Shown here one piece after another: positions 41,378-49,783 of a stretch of DNA of 64,000 nucleotides. The first letter of the stretch is position 1. The number at the start of each line of letters is the position of its first letter. This DNA is from Flaviflagellibacter rhizophilus (GTDB taxonomy: Bacteria > Pseudomonadota > Alphaproteobacteria > Rhizobiales > Methylopilaceae), in assembly GCF_033898525.1 (NCBI RefSeq), contig NZ_JAXAFJ010000011.1, positions 1 to 64,000 of the forward strand, read 5' to 3'. The translations under genes were made by a program, and so were the position numbers. The notes under the pieces were generated by a model. That model was not told the origin of the DNA, searched no databases, and was given only the letters and a program-made list of their open reading frames with translations.

Positions 41378-42394
41378 TCAGTGGGCGCGAGCGGTCACGA
41401 AGTCGATCACGTCCAGCAAGGCACGCTTGGCCTGGCTGTCCGGGAAGACGTCAAGAGCCTCGCACGCGGTGGCGCCGTAATGACGCGCCCGCGCAAGGGT
41501 CTCCTCGATTGCGCCATGCCGCTGCAGCAGTTCGATCGCCGTTTCGAGCGCCGAATCGTCAGCATGCCCCTGTTCCAGCGTGCGCTTCCAGAACTCGCGC
41601 TCGCCGGGTGAGCCGCGACGCACCGCGAAGATGACGGGAAGGGTGATCTTGCCCTCACGGAAGTCATCGCCGACCTTCTTGCCGAGCTTGGCTTCGCGCC
41701 CGCCATAGTCCAGCGCATCATCGACCAGCTGGAAGGCGATGCCGAGATTGGCGCCGTAGGAGCGGGCGGCATCCTGCTCTTCCGTCGCTCCCATGAGAGC
41801 CGGTCCGACTTCACAGGCGGCGGCGAACAAAGCGGCCGTCTTGGCGCTGATCACGGCCAGATATTCGTCTTCCGTGGTGGCGATGTTCTTGGCGGCGGCG
41901 AGCTGCATAACCTCGCCTTCGGCGATCACCGTTGCGGCGGTGGACAGGATGTCGAGGCCGGGCAGCGAGCCCACTTCCACCATCATCCGGAAAGCCTGGC
42001 CGAGCAGGAAATCCCCGACGAGAACACTGGCCTGGTTTCCCCAGACCATACGGGCAGACGCCTTGCCACGGCGCATCTCGCTTTCATCCACCACATCGTC
42101 GTGGAGCAGCGTCGCCGTGTGCATGAACTCCACGGCCGCTGCCAGGCGGATATGGCCGTCGCCGGGATAGCGCGCGAGTTTCGCCGCCGCGAGCGTGAGC
42201 AGCGGGCGTAGCCTTTTGCCTCCGGATTCGATCAGATGGTTCGCCACCTCGGGAATCATCTGCACGTCGGAGCCTGTGCGGGACAGGATCAAGGAATTAA
42301 CAAGGCTGAGATCGGATGCGACAAGCGCCGAAAGTGCCTCAAGCTCAGAACCGCCATCGTGGCGCGGCTCTTCCACCGGTATCACAACTCCCAC
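41378..42394 (-). CDS. Polyprenyl diphosphate synthase (octaprenyl/decaprenyl type)
   Basis: A 338-residue trans-prenyltransferase, probably making the ubiquinone side chain. The first Asp-rich motif is LLHDDVVDESEMRRG and the second FQLVDDALDY, with GGKRLRPLLTL before them. The GTG at 42394 is chosen because GGGAAGGA lies just upstream and it produces MGVVIPVEEPRHDGG, close to known starts. No ATG in frame lies nearby. It converges with ispE and is divergent from the DUF2007 gene. Chain length cannot be read from the sequence with confidence. Confidence 0.93.
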   Translation of the reverse strand: MGVVIPVEEPRHDGGSELEALSALVASDLSLVNSLILSRTGSDVQMIPEVANHLIESGGKRLRPLLTLAAAKLARYPGDGHIRLAAAVEFMHTATLLHDDVVDESEMRRGKASARMVWGNQASVLVGDFLLGQAFRMMVEVGSLPGLDILSTAATVIAEGEVMQLAAAKNIATTEDEYLAVISAKTAALFAAACEVGPALMGATEEQDAARSYGANLGIAFQLVDDALDYGGREAKLGKKVGDDFREGKITLPVIFAVRRGSPGEREFWKRTLEQGHADDSALETAIELLQRHGAIEETLARARHYGATACEALDVFPDSQAKRALLDVIDFVTARAH

Positions 42395-42496
42395 GATGAT
42401 CCTTCCCTGGCGCAAGTGCTGCGGACCATATGCATCGCAACGCGCTGCGGGCAAGGCTTGATTGGGCCCTCGCACCCCATATGAGGAAGGCCGGTA

Positions 42497-42721
42497 ATGA
42501 AGGAACTGCTGCGGGCCAACGACATGGTGCTCATCTCCTTCGCCTGCTCGCTGCTGGAGGGCGAAGGCGTGGAGCATGTTCTCCTCGACACGAATATGAG
42601 CGTGCTGGACGGTTCGATCGGAGCCATTCCCCGGCGCCTGCTCGTGGGCGACGAGGACCATGACAGGGCGCGGCGCATCCTGTCCGAACACGGGCTGCGG
42701 CACGAACTGCGCCCGGCATGA
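42497..42721 (+). CDS. DUF2007 domain protein
   Basis: A 74-residue protein of the DUF2007 (putative signal-transducing) family, with the ferredoxin-like pattern MKELLRANDMVLISFACSLLEGEGV and IPRRLLVGDEDHDRARRIL. Such genes precede TrmN6-like methyltransferases in many alphaproteobacteria. Its last four bases overlap the next start (ATGA), so the two are translated together. Function unknown. Confidence 0.9.
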   Translation: MKELLRANDMVLISFACSLLEGEGVEHVLLDTNMSVLDGSIGAIPRRLLVGDEDHDRARRILSEHGLRHELRPA

Positions 42722-43464
42722 GCGAGATGGGCGACCTGACGGACGATGCGGTGCTTGGCGGGAGGCTCAGGCTGCTGCAGCCGGCACGCGGCCATCGCGC
42801 GGGCAGTGATGCCGTTCTGCTGGCGTCCGCCGTGCCGGCAGGGGATGGCGAGCACGTGCTGGATTTCGGTGCCGGAGTAGGCACTGCAGGTCTCGCGGTT
42901 CTGGAGCGGGTTGGCGGAACTTGCGCGACGTTGGTCGAGATCGCGCCTGACCTCGCCGAACTGGCACGCAGCAATGCCGAGCGCAACGGCATGGCGGAAC
43001 GAGTGCGGGTTCTCACCTCCGATGTCGGCCGTCTCGTTGCCGATGGAGTCGTGCCGCCGGATAGGGCCGATCACGTCTTGATGAACCCACCATTCCACGA
43101 CCCTCATGGCCGCCGTTCGCCCGACCCCGCGACGGCGCGTGCACGCATGGCCGAAGTCGGACTTCTCGACCTGTGGTGCCGCAGCGCGGCCGGCGTGCTG
43201 AAGCCCGGCGGAACGCTGACATTGATTCATCGTCCTGACGCTCTGGACGAGATATTGCAGGCGACAGCCCGGCGGTTCGGTGGCGTGTGGCTGCGCTTCG
43301 TGCATCCCGATCCAGGCCGGCCAGCAGTCCGGGTGCTTCTGGCCGGCATCAAGGGGAGCAAGGCACCGCTTCGCGTTCTGCCGCCCCTGATGTTGCAGGG
43401 TGGGGAAGGGCGCTTCAGCGAGGAAGCCGAGGCCCTCCATCGCGGCGCCGGCATGCAGATATAA
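42718..43464 (+). CDS. TrmN6-like tRNA1(Val) methyltransferase
   Basis: A 248-residue SAM methyltransferase of the YfiC/TrmN6 group that methylates adenine N6, in E. coli at A37 of tRNA-Val. The start LLQPARGHRAGSDAVLLA, motif I LDFGAGVGTAGLAVLERVG and motif IV NPPFHDP are all present. Coupled to the DUF2007 gene. A hairpin follows five bases after the stop. The exact RNA target is inferred from homology. Confidence 0.88.
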   Translation: MSEMGDLTDDAVLGGRLRLLQPARGHRAGSDAVLLASAVPAGDGEHVLDFGAGVGTAGLAVLERVGGTCATLVEIAPDLAELARSNAERNGMAERVRVLTSDVGRLVADGVVPPDRADHVLMNPPFHDPHGRRSPDPATARARMAEVGLLDLWCRSAAGVLKPGGTLTLIHRPDALDEILQATARRFGGVWLRFVHPDPGRPAVRVLLAGIKGSKAPLRVLPPLMLQGGEGRFSEEAEALHRGAGMQI

Positions 43465-43468
43465 GAAG

Positions 43469-43490
43469 AAGGGGCGCCGGAGCGCCCCTT
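43469..43490. terminator. Hairpin terminator between convergent genes
   Basis: A perfect 9-bp stem (43469-43477 with 43482-43490) with a CGGA loop lies between the methyltransferase stop (43464) and the stop of the minus-strand gene (43499). The minus-strand side continues into CTTCTTAT, modestly T-rich, so it may end transcripts from both sides. Confidence 0.7.
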
Positions 43491-43498
43491 AGACATGA

Positions 43499-43792
43499 TC
43501 AATACCGGTAGCGGCGCGGATAGCAGCGGCGCTCGACCACGCGGCGCCATTCGCCATAGACCCGCTTGCGAACCACGACACGCTCGCAATGACGGCGCGG
43601 CGGCGGAGCGTAGTAGCGGCGCGGACGGTACTCGTCGCGATAGTAGCGGCGGGGCGGACCGTATCCGTACCCATATCCCGGCCCGACATGGATGCCGAAA
43701 CCGACCTGAGCCGCGGCGGGGGCCGGGGCCGAGGCGACGCCAAAGCCAAGAGCCATGATGGCTCCGAAAACAAGAGCAAGCTTGCGGAACAT
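43499..43792 (-). CDS. Small secreted Tyr/Arg/Gly-rich protein
   Basis: A 97-residue product with a signal peptide (core about 5-25, cleavage near PAAAQ). The mature part is unusual: GPGYGYGYGPPRRYYRDEYRPRR and further Tyr, Arg and Pro, with two Cys (RRHCERVV and RRCYPRR). It is strongly basic and may bind an envelope surface or polymer. The ATG at 43792 is chosen because AAAGGAGGA ends seven bases upstream; ATG 43798 would sit almost on it. Similar short basic exported proteins are common in Hyphomicrobiales, and their roles are unknown. Confidence 0.8.
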   Translation of the reverse strand: MFRKLALVFGAIMALGFGVASAPAPAAAQVGFGIHVGPGYGYGYGPPRRYYRDEYRPRRYYAPPPRRHCERVVVRKRVYGEWRRVVERRCYPRRYRY

Positions 43793-43846
43793 AGCCATTC
43801 CTCCTTTGACGCTCCCCCTTTGGGATCGCGTCCATGATCGCTTTGT

Positions 43847-43871
43847 AACGCGCAGCGTCTGAACTCGTTCT
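43847..43871 (-). promoter_or_regulatory. Possible EcfG-type promoter (one mismatch)
   Basis: On the minus strand AGAAC is followed after 16 bases by CGTT, one change from the GGAAC-N16/17-CGTT pattern of the alphaproteobacterial general stress sigma factor. It lies about 55 bases upstream of the small secreted protein start. Single-mismatch matches are frequent by chance. Confidence 0.25.
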
Positions 43872-43960
43872 GATCTGGCCGTTCATCGGGCATTCACCCA
43901 GCGGAACGCCTTGCGGGGGCGGGGTTTGACCCGCATGATCCGGCTAAGAGAGAGGTATAC

Positions 43961-44140
43961 ATGCCGCCCCTGATCCCACTTGCCGCATTGGCTGCCTTGT
44001 CCGTTTATGGAGCCCGCTGGGCGCGCAAGGAATGGCGCCGGATCAATGCCGAACTCGATGCGGTGCGGCCTCCGGAGGATGACCGCGCGCATCCCGTGCT
44101 GCGGCGTGATCCCGCGACTGGAGAATGGCGCCCGCACTAG
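43961..44140 (+). CDS. 59-residue membrane-anchored protein upstream of glyQ
   Basis: A short gene with ribosome site AGAGAGAGG at 43948-43956. The product has an N-terminal membrane segment (about 3-17) and a charged cytoplasmic tail containing RKEWRRINAELDAVRP and ending in DPATGEWRPH. It precedes glyQ by 68 bases. Its codon pattern and start signals look genuine; the function is unknown. Confidence 0.72.
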   Translation: MPPLIPLAALAALSVYGARWARKEWRRINAELDAVRPPEDDRAHPVLRRDPATGEWRPH

Positions 44141-44208
44141 AGGGTGTGCTTGCCCCATGGTGGAGCGGTGTCTAGGGTGCCGCACCTTTCGTCAGCCGCA
44201 GCAGATCC

Positions 44209-45138
44209 ATGTCCGAGAACCTTCAGGGGCCGCTGAGCCCGACCCGCTCCTTCCAGGGGCTGATCCTCACGCTGCAGACCTTCTGGGCGGAACGCGGCTG
44301 CGTGATCCTGCAGCCCTACGACATGGAGGTTGGAGCCGGCACCTTCCATCCCGCCACCACTCTTCGCGCTCTGGGGCCGAAGCGCTGGAACGCCGCGTAT
44401 GTGCAGCCCTCGCGCCGCCCCAAGGATGGCCGCTATGGCGAAAATCCCAACCGCTTCCAGCACTATTACCAGTTCCAGGTGATCCTGAAGCCGAACCCGC
44501 CGAACCTGCAGGAGCTCTACCTGGAGTCCCTCAAAGCCATCGGCATCGATTCGGCGCTGCACGACATCCGCTTCGTCGAGGACGACTGGGAAAGCCCGAC
44601 CCTCGGCGCCTGGGGGCTGGGCTGGGAGTGCTGGTGCGACGGCATGGAGGTGTCGCAGTTCACCTATTTCCAGCAGGTCGCCGGCATCGAGTGCAATCCC
44701 GTGGCAGGCGAACTGACCTACGGGCTCGAGCGGCTGGCCATGTACCTTCAGGGCGTCGACAATGGCTTCGACCTCAACTTCAATGGCGGCGAGGGCGAGA
44801 ACCGCGTCACCTATGGCGATGTGTTCAAGCAGGCTGAGGAGGAGTACTCCCGGCACAATTTCGAACATGCCGACACTGAAATGCTGTTTCGCCACTTCCG
44901 AGACGCGGAAGCGGAATGCCGCTCTTTGCTGGCGAAGGGCGAGGGTGAGCGGCACCTGATGGTGATGCCGGCCTACGACCAGTGCATCAAGGCCAGCCAC
45001 GTCTTCAACCTGCTGGACGCGCGCGGCGTGATCTCCGTGACGGAACGCCAGAGCTACATCCTGCGCGTGCGCGAGCTGGCGAAAGCTTGCGGCGCGGCCT
45101 GGCTGAAGACCGCCGGCGGCGGCGTACTGGCGGCCTAG
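44209..45138 (+). CDS. glyQ: Glycyl-tRNA synthetase alpha subunit
   Basis: Catalytic subunit of the alpha2beta2 glycyl-tRNA synthetase, 309 residues. Highly conserved blocks include FQGLILTLQTFWAERGCVILQPYDMEVGAGTFHPAT, YVQPSRRPKDGRYGENPNR and FVEDDWESPTLGAWGLGWECWCDGMEVSQFTYFQQ. glyS lies 1.8 kb downstream, with a convergent GGDEF-EAL gene between them. Its stop shares a CTAG with that gene. Confidence 0.97.
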   Translation: MSENLQGPLSPTRSFQGLILTLQTFWAERGCVILQPYDMEVGAGTFHPATTLRALGPKRWNAAYVQPSRRPKDGRYGENPNRFQHYYQFQVILKPNPPNLQELYLESLKAIGIDSALHDIRFVEDDWESPTLGAWGLGWECWCDGMEVSQFTYFQQVAGIECNPVAGELTYGLERLAMYLQGVDNGFDLNFNGGEGENRVTYGDVFKQAEEEYSRHNFEHADTEMLFRHFRDAEAECRSLLAKGEGERHLMVMPAYDQCIKASHVFNLLDARGVISVTERQSYILRVRELAKACGAAWLKTAGGGVLAA

Positions 45139-46736
45139 AGCGACGCGATTTTCCGCAGGGGATCGGCGTCGGCAAGCAGCGTTGCCACATCCTTGGCCGA
45201 AAGGGCTTTCCCGAAAAGGAAGCCTTGTCCCTGCTCGCAGCCTTTCCGGATCAGGCAGTCGCGCTGCTCCGCGTTCTCGACGCCCTCGGCGATGATGGTG
45301 AGGCCGAGCCCCTGGCCCAGCCCCAGCATCGCCCGCACGATGGCGTCGTTCTCCGGATCCTCGCCCCCCAGGGCATCGACATAGCTCCTGTCGATCTTGA
45401 TCTTGTCGAAGCGGAAGTTGCGCAAGTGGTAGATGCTTGAGTAGCCGGTGCCGAAATCGTCCAGCGCGATCTGCACGCCTGCGTCGCGCAGACGACTGAG
45501 CACCACTTGCGCCAGTTCAAGATCGCTCACGAGCGAGCTTTCGGTGATCTCGATGGCAAGGCGTGCTGGGTTCAGCCCGGTTTCCGCCAGGATGGCGAGA
45601 ACCCTGAGACCCATGGTGCGATCCCGCAGCAGGACGGCGGACAGGTTCACCGAAAGCACGATGTGATCCGGCCATTCCAGCGCATCGCGGCAGGCGCGCC
45701 TCAACAGGCTTTCCGTGAGGTCGCGGATAAGCGCGGTGTCCTCGGCGATGGGAATGAACCTGTCGGGCGGCATGTTGCCCTTGGTGGGATGCGTCCAGCG
45801 CGCCAGTGCCTCGAAGCCCACGATCTGCTGAGTCTTGAGGTTCACGATGGGCTGGTAATGCGAGAGCACATCGCCGCTGACGATGGCGTGCCTGAGGTCC
45901 CGCTCCATCGTGATGCGCTGCAGCACGAGGTCGTCCATGCTCTCCTCGAAGAAGCATGACGAGGAGCCTCCTGACTCCTTGGAGCGATAGAGCGCTATAT
46001 CCGCGCGCCTGAGGAGATCTGCGCCCAAAGTGCCGTCCTGAGGCGCCAGCGCGATCCCGATGCTGGCCCCGATAATGTGTTCGCTGCCCGCGGCAAAGAA
46101 CGGCTCTTCGAACGCCATCGCAACCTTGCGGACAACAGCGGTAGCGGCATCGAGGCCGCTGAGATCGAAGGCGATCAGCGCGAACTCATCACCGCCTAGC
46201 CGTGCGAGGAAAGTGCCTTCTTTGAACAGGCCCGAAAGGCGCTTGGAAAGAGAAACGAGCAGCTCATCCCCGGCGGGATGGCCGAAGCCATCATTGACGC
46301 GCTTGAAGCCGTTGAGGTCGATCAACAGAACGGCATGGCATCGTCCGTCCGCAGGACCCTGCAGCATGGCGTTGTCGAGCACCTCACCGAGGTGGCGGCG
46401 GTTCGGCAGGCCCGTGAGGGGGTCAAGCAAAGCAAGGTTGCGCGCGGCGCTTTCCGCCTCGTTGCGAAGGCGGATTTCAACCCGCTGATCCTGAATGCGG
46501 CGGAACGCGAAGATCAGCGTGGCAAGGCTCAGGAAGCCGGCCAGGAGGAATATCTCGTCCAGCTGCCACGACTCGTGATCCTGAATGAAGTCTTCCAGGC
46601 GCTCCGCAAAGTCGAAGTGCGCAGCCAGCGCGAAAAGACACGTCGTCGATGCCAGGAGAATAATGCCGTCCAGCACGGATCTGCGATGCGCCCAGGGGCG
46701 GACCGGGGCCTTTCGATTGGTGCGGCGTTCTTCCAT
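45135..46736 (-). CDS. Membrane GGDEF-EAL c-di-GMP signalling protein
   Basis: A 533-residue protein with two N-terminal membrane segments (about 20-41 and 62-79), a GGDEF domain (about 100-265) and an EAL domain (about 275-525). GGDEF is intact (RLGGDEF), as are EAL signatures FEALARW, SVNLS, ITES, LDDFGTGYSS, IKIDRS, AEGVE and QGFLFGK. It can therefore be predicted to have both synthesis and hydrolysis capacity, in contrast to the protein at 10.9 kb. The start at 46736 is followed upstream by an operator-like inverted repeat. Confidence 0.9.
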   Translation of the reverse strand: MEERRTNRKAPVRPWAHRRSVLDGIILLASTTCLFALAAHFDFAERLEDFIQDHESWQLDEIFLLAGFLSLATLIFAFRRIQDQRVEIRLRNEAESAARNLALLDPLTGLPNRRHLGEVLDNAMLQGPADGRCHAVLLIDLNGFKRVNDGFGHPAGDELLVSLSKRLSGLFKEGTFLARLGGDEFALIAFDLSGLDAATAVVRKVAMAFEEPFFAAGSEHIIGASIGIALAPQDGTLGADLLRRADIALYRSKESGGSSSCFFEESMDDLVLQRITMERDLRHAIVSGDVLSHYQPIVNLKTQQIVGFEALARWTHPTKGNMPPDRFIPIAEDTALIRDLTESLLRRACRDALEWPDHIVLSVNLSAVLLRDRTMGLRVLAILAETGLNPARLAIEITESSLVSDLELAQVVLSRLRDAGVQIALDDFGTGYSSIYHLRNFRFDKIKIDRSYVDALGGEDPENDAIVRAMLGLGQGLGLTIIAEGVENAEQRDCLIRKGCEQGQGFLFGKALSAKDVATLLADADPLRKIASL

Positions 46737-46746
46737 CTCGATGATC

Positions 46747-46776
46747 GATCCACAGTTTGATCGATCATTGTGGATC
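46747..46776. repeat. Operator-like inverted repeat upstream of the GGDEF-EAL gene
   Basis: GATCCACA (46747-46754) is mirrored by TGTGGATC (46769-46776), and the spacer contains a perfect 10-bp palindrome at 46758-46767. It begins 11 bases upstream of the GGDEF-EAL start, in the 210-base divergent region shared with glyS. The arms resemble DnaA boxes at seven of nine positions. A regulator site or a DnaA-like site are both possible. Confidence 0.5.
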
Positions 46777-46946
46777 CGAAGTCCTGATTTAACGTGAACC
46801 CCACGTTGCAGCCCGTGACGGTCTGCACGTCTGGTCGAAGCCTTCGCTGGGCTCCGACCCCGCAGCTGGACAATACTCTCGCCGCGCCGCTGCCGGACAG
46901 CGCGGCAGGTGACTTTTCACCCGCGCCTTGCTAAGCGGCAACGGCC

Positions 46947-48977
46947 ATGCCCGATCTTCTGCTTGAACTCCTCTCCGAGGAAATCCCCGCCCGCATGCAG
47001 GCCCGCGCCGCGGAAGACCTGCGCAAGCTCGTGACGAATGCGCTGGTGGATGCGGGGCTGACCTATGAGGGCGCCAAGGCCTTCGCCACACCGCGCCGCC
47101 TCGCTCTGACCGTGCAGGGTCTCCCGGGCCGTCAGCCCGATCGCCGGGAGGAGCGCAAGGGACCGCGTGTCGGTGCACCGGAAGGCGCGCTGGCCGGCTT
47201 CCTGAAGGCCGCGGGCCTGTCGTCGATCGAGCAGGCAAAGGTGCAGCACGATCCGAAGGGCGACTTCTACATCGCGGTAACCGAGAAGCCCGGTCGTCCT
47301 GCGGCTGAGCTCATTGCCGAGATCATGCCCGGCATCATCCGTTCTTTCCCCTGGCCGAAGAGCATGCGCTGGGGCACGGGCACGCTGCGCTGGGTGCGGC
47401 CTCTGCAATCCATCCTGTGCACCTTCGGCACCGCCAACGAGGACCCGGAAATGGTGCCGTTCGAGGTGGACGGCATCGTCTCCGGCAATTTGACGCGCGG
47501 CCATCGCTTCCTTGCGCCGGGCGAGTTCACGGTGAAGCGCTTCGACGATTACGTGCCGGCGCTCGAGAAGGCGAGGGTGGTGCTGGATGCTGGCCGTCGC
47601 CGGGAAATCATTCTGAACGACGCGCGCGACCTAGCCTTCGCGCAGGGGCTGGACCTTGTCGAGGACGATGCCTTGCTCGACGAGGTGGCCGGGCTCGTGG
47701 AATGGCCGGTTGTGCTGATCGGGTCTTTCGACGAGAGCTTTCTGGACGTTCCGGACGAGGTGATCCGCACCACGATCCGCGTGAACCAGAAATGCTTTGT
47801 GCTGCGCAAGAACGGTGCGTTGACCAACAAGTTTGTGCTCGTCTCGAACATCGAGGCCAAAGATGGCGGTGTGGCCGTCGTGGCCGGTAACCAGCGCGTC
47901 GTGCGCGCCCGGTTGTCGGACGCGAAGTTCTTCTGGGACACCGATCGTGGCGTGAGGCTGGACAAGCGGGCGGAAAAGCTCGCGACCATCGTGTTCCACG
48001 AGAAGCTGGGAACACAGGCCGAGCGCGTGGATCGCATAGCTGCCCTGGCGCGCGAGATTGCGCCGCTGGTCGGAGCCGATGCCGACATGGCGGAACGTTC
48101 CGCGCGGCTGGCGAAGGCCGATCTCGTGACCGAGACCGTGGGCGAGTTCCCGGAAGTGCAGGGCCTTGCCGGCCACAGGCTGGCGCTGCTGCAGGGCGAG
48201 CCGCCGGAGGTCGCGGCCGCTATCGAGGAGCACTACAAGCCCCAAGGGCCGGGGGACCGCGTGCCGAGCGCGCCGGTCTCCATTGCCGTCGCCCTGGCGG
48301 ACAAGCTGGACACGCTTGTCGGCTTCTGGGCCATCGACGAGAAGCCAACCGGATCGAAGGATCCTTATGCGTTGAGGCGCGCGGCGCTGGGCGTGATCCG
48401 GATTGTTCTGGATAACAGTCTGCGCCTGTCGATGCTGGAGCGGGTGAATGCGGATCTTCTGGCCTTCTTCGCGGATCGCCTGAAGGTCCAGCTCCGCGAG
48501 CAGGGCGCGCGTCATGATCTGGTAGACGCCGTCTTCGCCCTGGGAGGGCAGGACGACCTCGTCCTCGTCACCCGCCGCGTCGAGGCTCTCGGCGCCTTCC
48601 TCGGCACGGAAGACGGGAAGAACCTGCTCGCCGGTTTCCGCCGTGCGGCCAATATCCTGAAGGCCGAGGAGAAGCGGGACGGGGAAGGGGCCTTCGAAGG
48701 TGCTCCCGACGCGGCCCTGTTCCAGCAAGCCGAGGAGAACGACCTGTATGCGGCGCTCGACCATGCAGAGAGCGTGGCCCGCGAGGCCGTGCAGCGCGAA
48801 GCCTTCGGCGAAGCGATGGCGGCCTTCGCGCAGGTGCGCCGGCCGGTCGATGCCTTCTTCGATGGCGTCACGGTGAACCACGAGGACCCATTGCTTCGGG
48901 CAAACCGCCTGAAGCTGCTTGCGCGCCTTCGGGCCGCCACTCGGACGGTCGCGGACTTCACGCGCATCGAAGGTTGA
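46947..48977 (+). CDS. glyS: Glycyl-tRNA synthetase beta subunit
   Basis: A 676-residue beta subunit that contributes tRNA recognition and the anticodon-binding C-terminus. The start MPDLLLELLSEEIPARMQ is typical, and blocks such as RKGPRVGAP, SMRWG, VRPLQSI, GHRFLAPG, RVNQKCFVL and an HD-like region around VADKLD-type sequence are conserved. It is separated from glyQ by the convergent GGDEF-EAL gene. Confidence 0.97.
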   Translation: MPDLLLELLSEEIPARMQARAAEDLRKLVTNALVDAGLTYEGAKAFATPRRLALTVQGLPGRQPDRREERKGPRVGAPEGALAGFLKAAGLSSIEQAKVQHDPKGDFYIAVTEKPGRPAAELIAEIMPGIIRSFPWPKSMRWGTGTLRWVRPLQSILCTFGTANEDPEMVPFEVDGIVSGNLTRGHRFLAPGEFTVKRFDDYVPALEKARVVLDAGRRREIILNDARDLAFAQGLDLVEDDALLDEVAGLVEWPVVLIGSFDESFLDVPDEVIRTTIRVNQKCFVLRKNGALTNKFVLVSNIEAKDGGVAVVAGNQRVVRARLSDAKFFWDTDRGVRLDKRAEKLATIVFHEKLGTQAERVDRIAALAREIAPLVGADADMAERSARLAKADLVTETVGEFPEVQGLAGHRLALLQGEPPEVAAAIEEHYKPQGPGDRVPSAPVSIAVALADKLDTLVGFWAIDEKPTGSKDPYALRRAALGVIRIVLDNSLRLSMLERVNADLLAFFADRLKVQLREQGARHDLVDAVFALGGQDDLVLVTRRVEALGAFLGTEDGKNLLAGFRRAANILKAEEKRDGEGAFEGAPDAALFQQAEENDLYAALDHAESVAREAVQREAFGEAMAAFAQVRRPVDAFFDGVTVNHEDPLLRANRLKLLARLRAATRTVADFTRIEG

Positions 48978-49057
48978 CGGCTCCCGATCCTCCCTTCGGT
49001 AGATCCACAGGCTTTCCCAAGGTTTCCACTTAACGGCACTCTTTGCGTTGAATCGTG

Positions 49058-49083
49058 GGAACCTGCCGCCTTGCTGGCACGTT
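49058..49083 (+). promoter_or_regulatory. Possible EcfG general-stress promoter
   Basis: GGAAC (49058-49062) and CGTT (49080-49083) are separated by 17 bases, an exact match to the alphaproteobacterial EcfG pattern. It lies in the 179-base gap after glyS and about 75 bases before the DUF3096 gene. A GAATC site for CcrM is at 49050-49054, just upstream. About one such match is expected by chance in this window, so the support comes from its position and orientation. Confidence 0.45.
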
Positions 49084-49156
49084 CATCAGCCGGACCGTCA
49101 CGTCTCAGGCGTGATTTGCACGCTTATCGCCAGTGGTCCGGAAGAGGAATGAAGAC

Positions 49157-49297
49157 TTGGAGATCAATTTCGTCACTCTGCAGCCGATTATCGCGTTGCT
49201 CGCTGGCGTGTTGATCCTGATCATGCCGCGTTTGCTCAACTACATCGTGGCAATCTACCTGATCTTCATTGGTCTTTCGGGACTTCTCGGGCGTTAA
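49157..49297 (+). CDS. DUF3096 small membrane protein
   Basis: A 46-residue protein that is nearly all membrane helix. The run LQPIIALLAGVLILIMPRL followed by LNYIVAIYLIFIGLSGLLG matches the DUF3096 family. The start is a TTG at 49157 with GAAGAGGAA at 49141-49149; the ATG at 49149 is in another frame and gives no family match. A possible EcfG promoter lies upstream. Function unknown. Confidence 0.72.
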   Translation: MEINFVTLQPIIALLAGVLILIMPRLLNYIVAIYLIFIGLSGLLGR

Positions 49298-49352
49298 GCA
49301 AACCAACTGGCGCGGCTGTGGCCGACGCCCGACTACAGGAAAGGGAAACCAA

Positions 49353-49700
49353 ATGAGCTACAACGATCCCAACGATCCGGCCCGCCGCACCAGCACGGAC
49401 CCGCTGCATCCTGCAACCGCGAGCTCCACGGTCGTCGACCGTCGTGAAGGCGGTGGCATGTCCTGGTTCATCGTTGGCGCGCTGATCATTGCCGCCGGCG
49501 TCCTGGCATTCCTCTATTTCGGCAATGACACGAACACCGCCAGCAACACGGCGCCGACCACGACCGAGGGCGCGGCTGACACCGGCCGTGCAGCCACCGA
49601 TACGGCACCTGCTGAAACCGCTCCGGCACCCGCAGCTCCCGCGACCCCGGCCGCCCCGGCTCCTGCTGCTCCGGCGGCTCCGGCCAACGGCGCCCAGTAA
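49353..49700 (+). CDS. Hypothetical protein with one membrane segment and an Ala/Pro tail
   Basis: A 115-residue protein: a polar N-terminus (about 1-34), one membrane segment (about 37-57) and a low-complexity tail of Thr, Ala and Pro. The ATG at 49353 is preceded by AGGAAAGGG. It follows the DUF3096 gene by 55 bases and may share its transcript. A terminator hairpin lies 26 bases after the stop. No function can be assigned. Confidence 0.72.
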   Translation: MSYNDPNDPARRTSTDPLHPATASSTVVDRREGGGMSWFIVGALIIAAGVLAFLYFGNDTNTASNTAPTTTEGAADTGRAATDTAPAETAPAPAAPATPAAPAPAAPAAPANGAQ

Positions 49701-49726
49701 GGCTCGCCTTTCTCGGGAATAAATCG

Positions 49727-49753
49727 ACGGCCGGTGCTCATTGCGCCGGCCGT
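49727..49753 (+). terminator. Probable terminator hairpin
   Basis: An 8-bp stem ACGGCCGG/CCGGCCGT, extendable by further pairs, is followed by a moderately T-rich stretch (AGTTCTTTGTG). It would end the transcript of the two small membrane-protein genes and separate them from the PPDK-like gene. Confidence 0.55.
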
Positions 49754-49783
49754 AGTTCTTTGTGTGTTCATCTGCGCCCTGTC

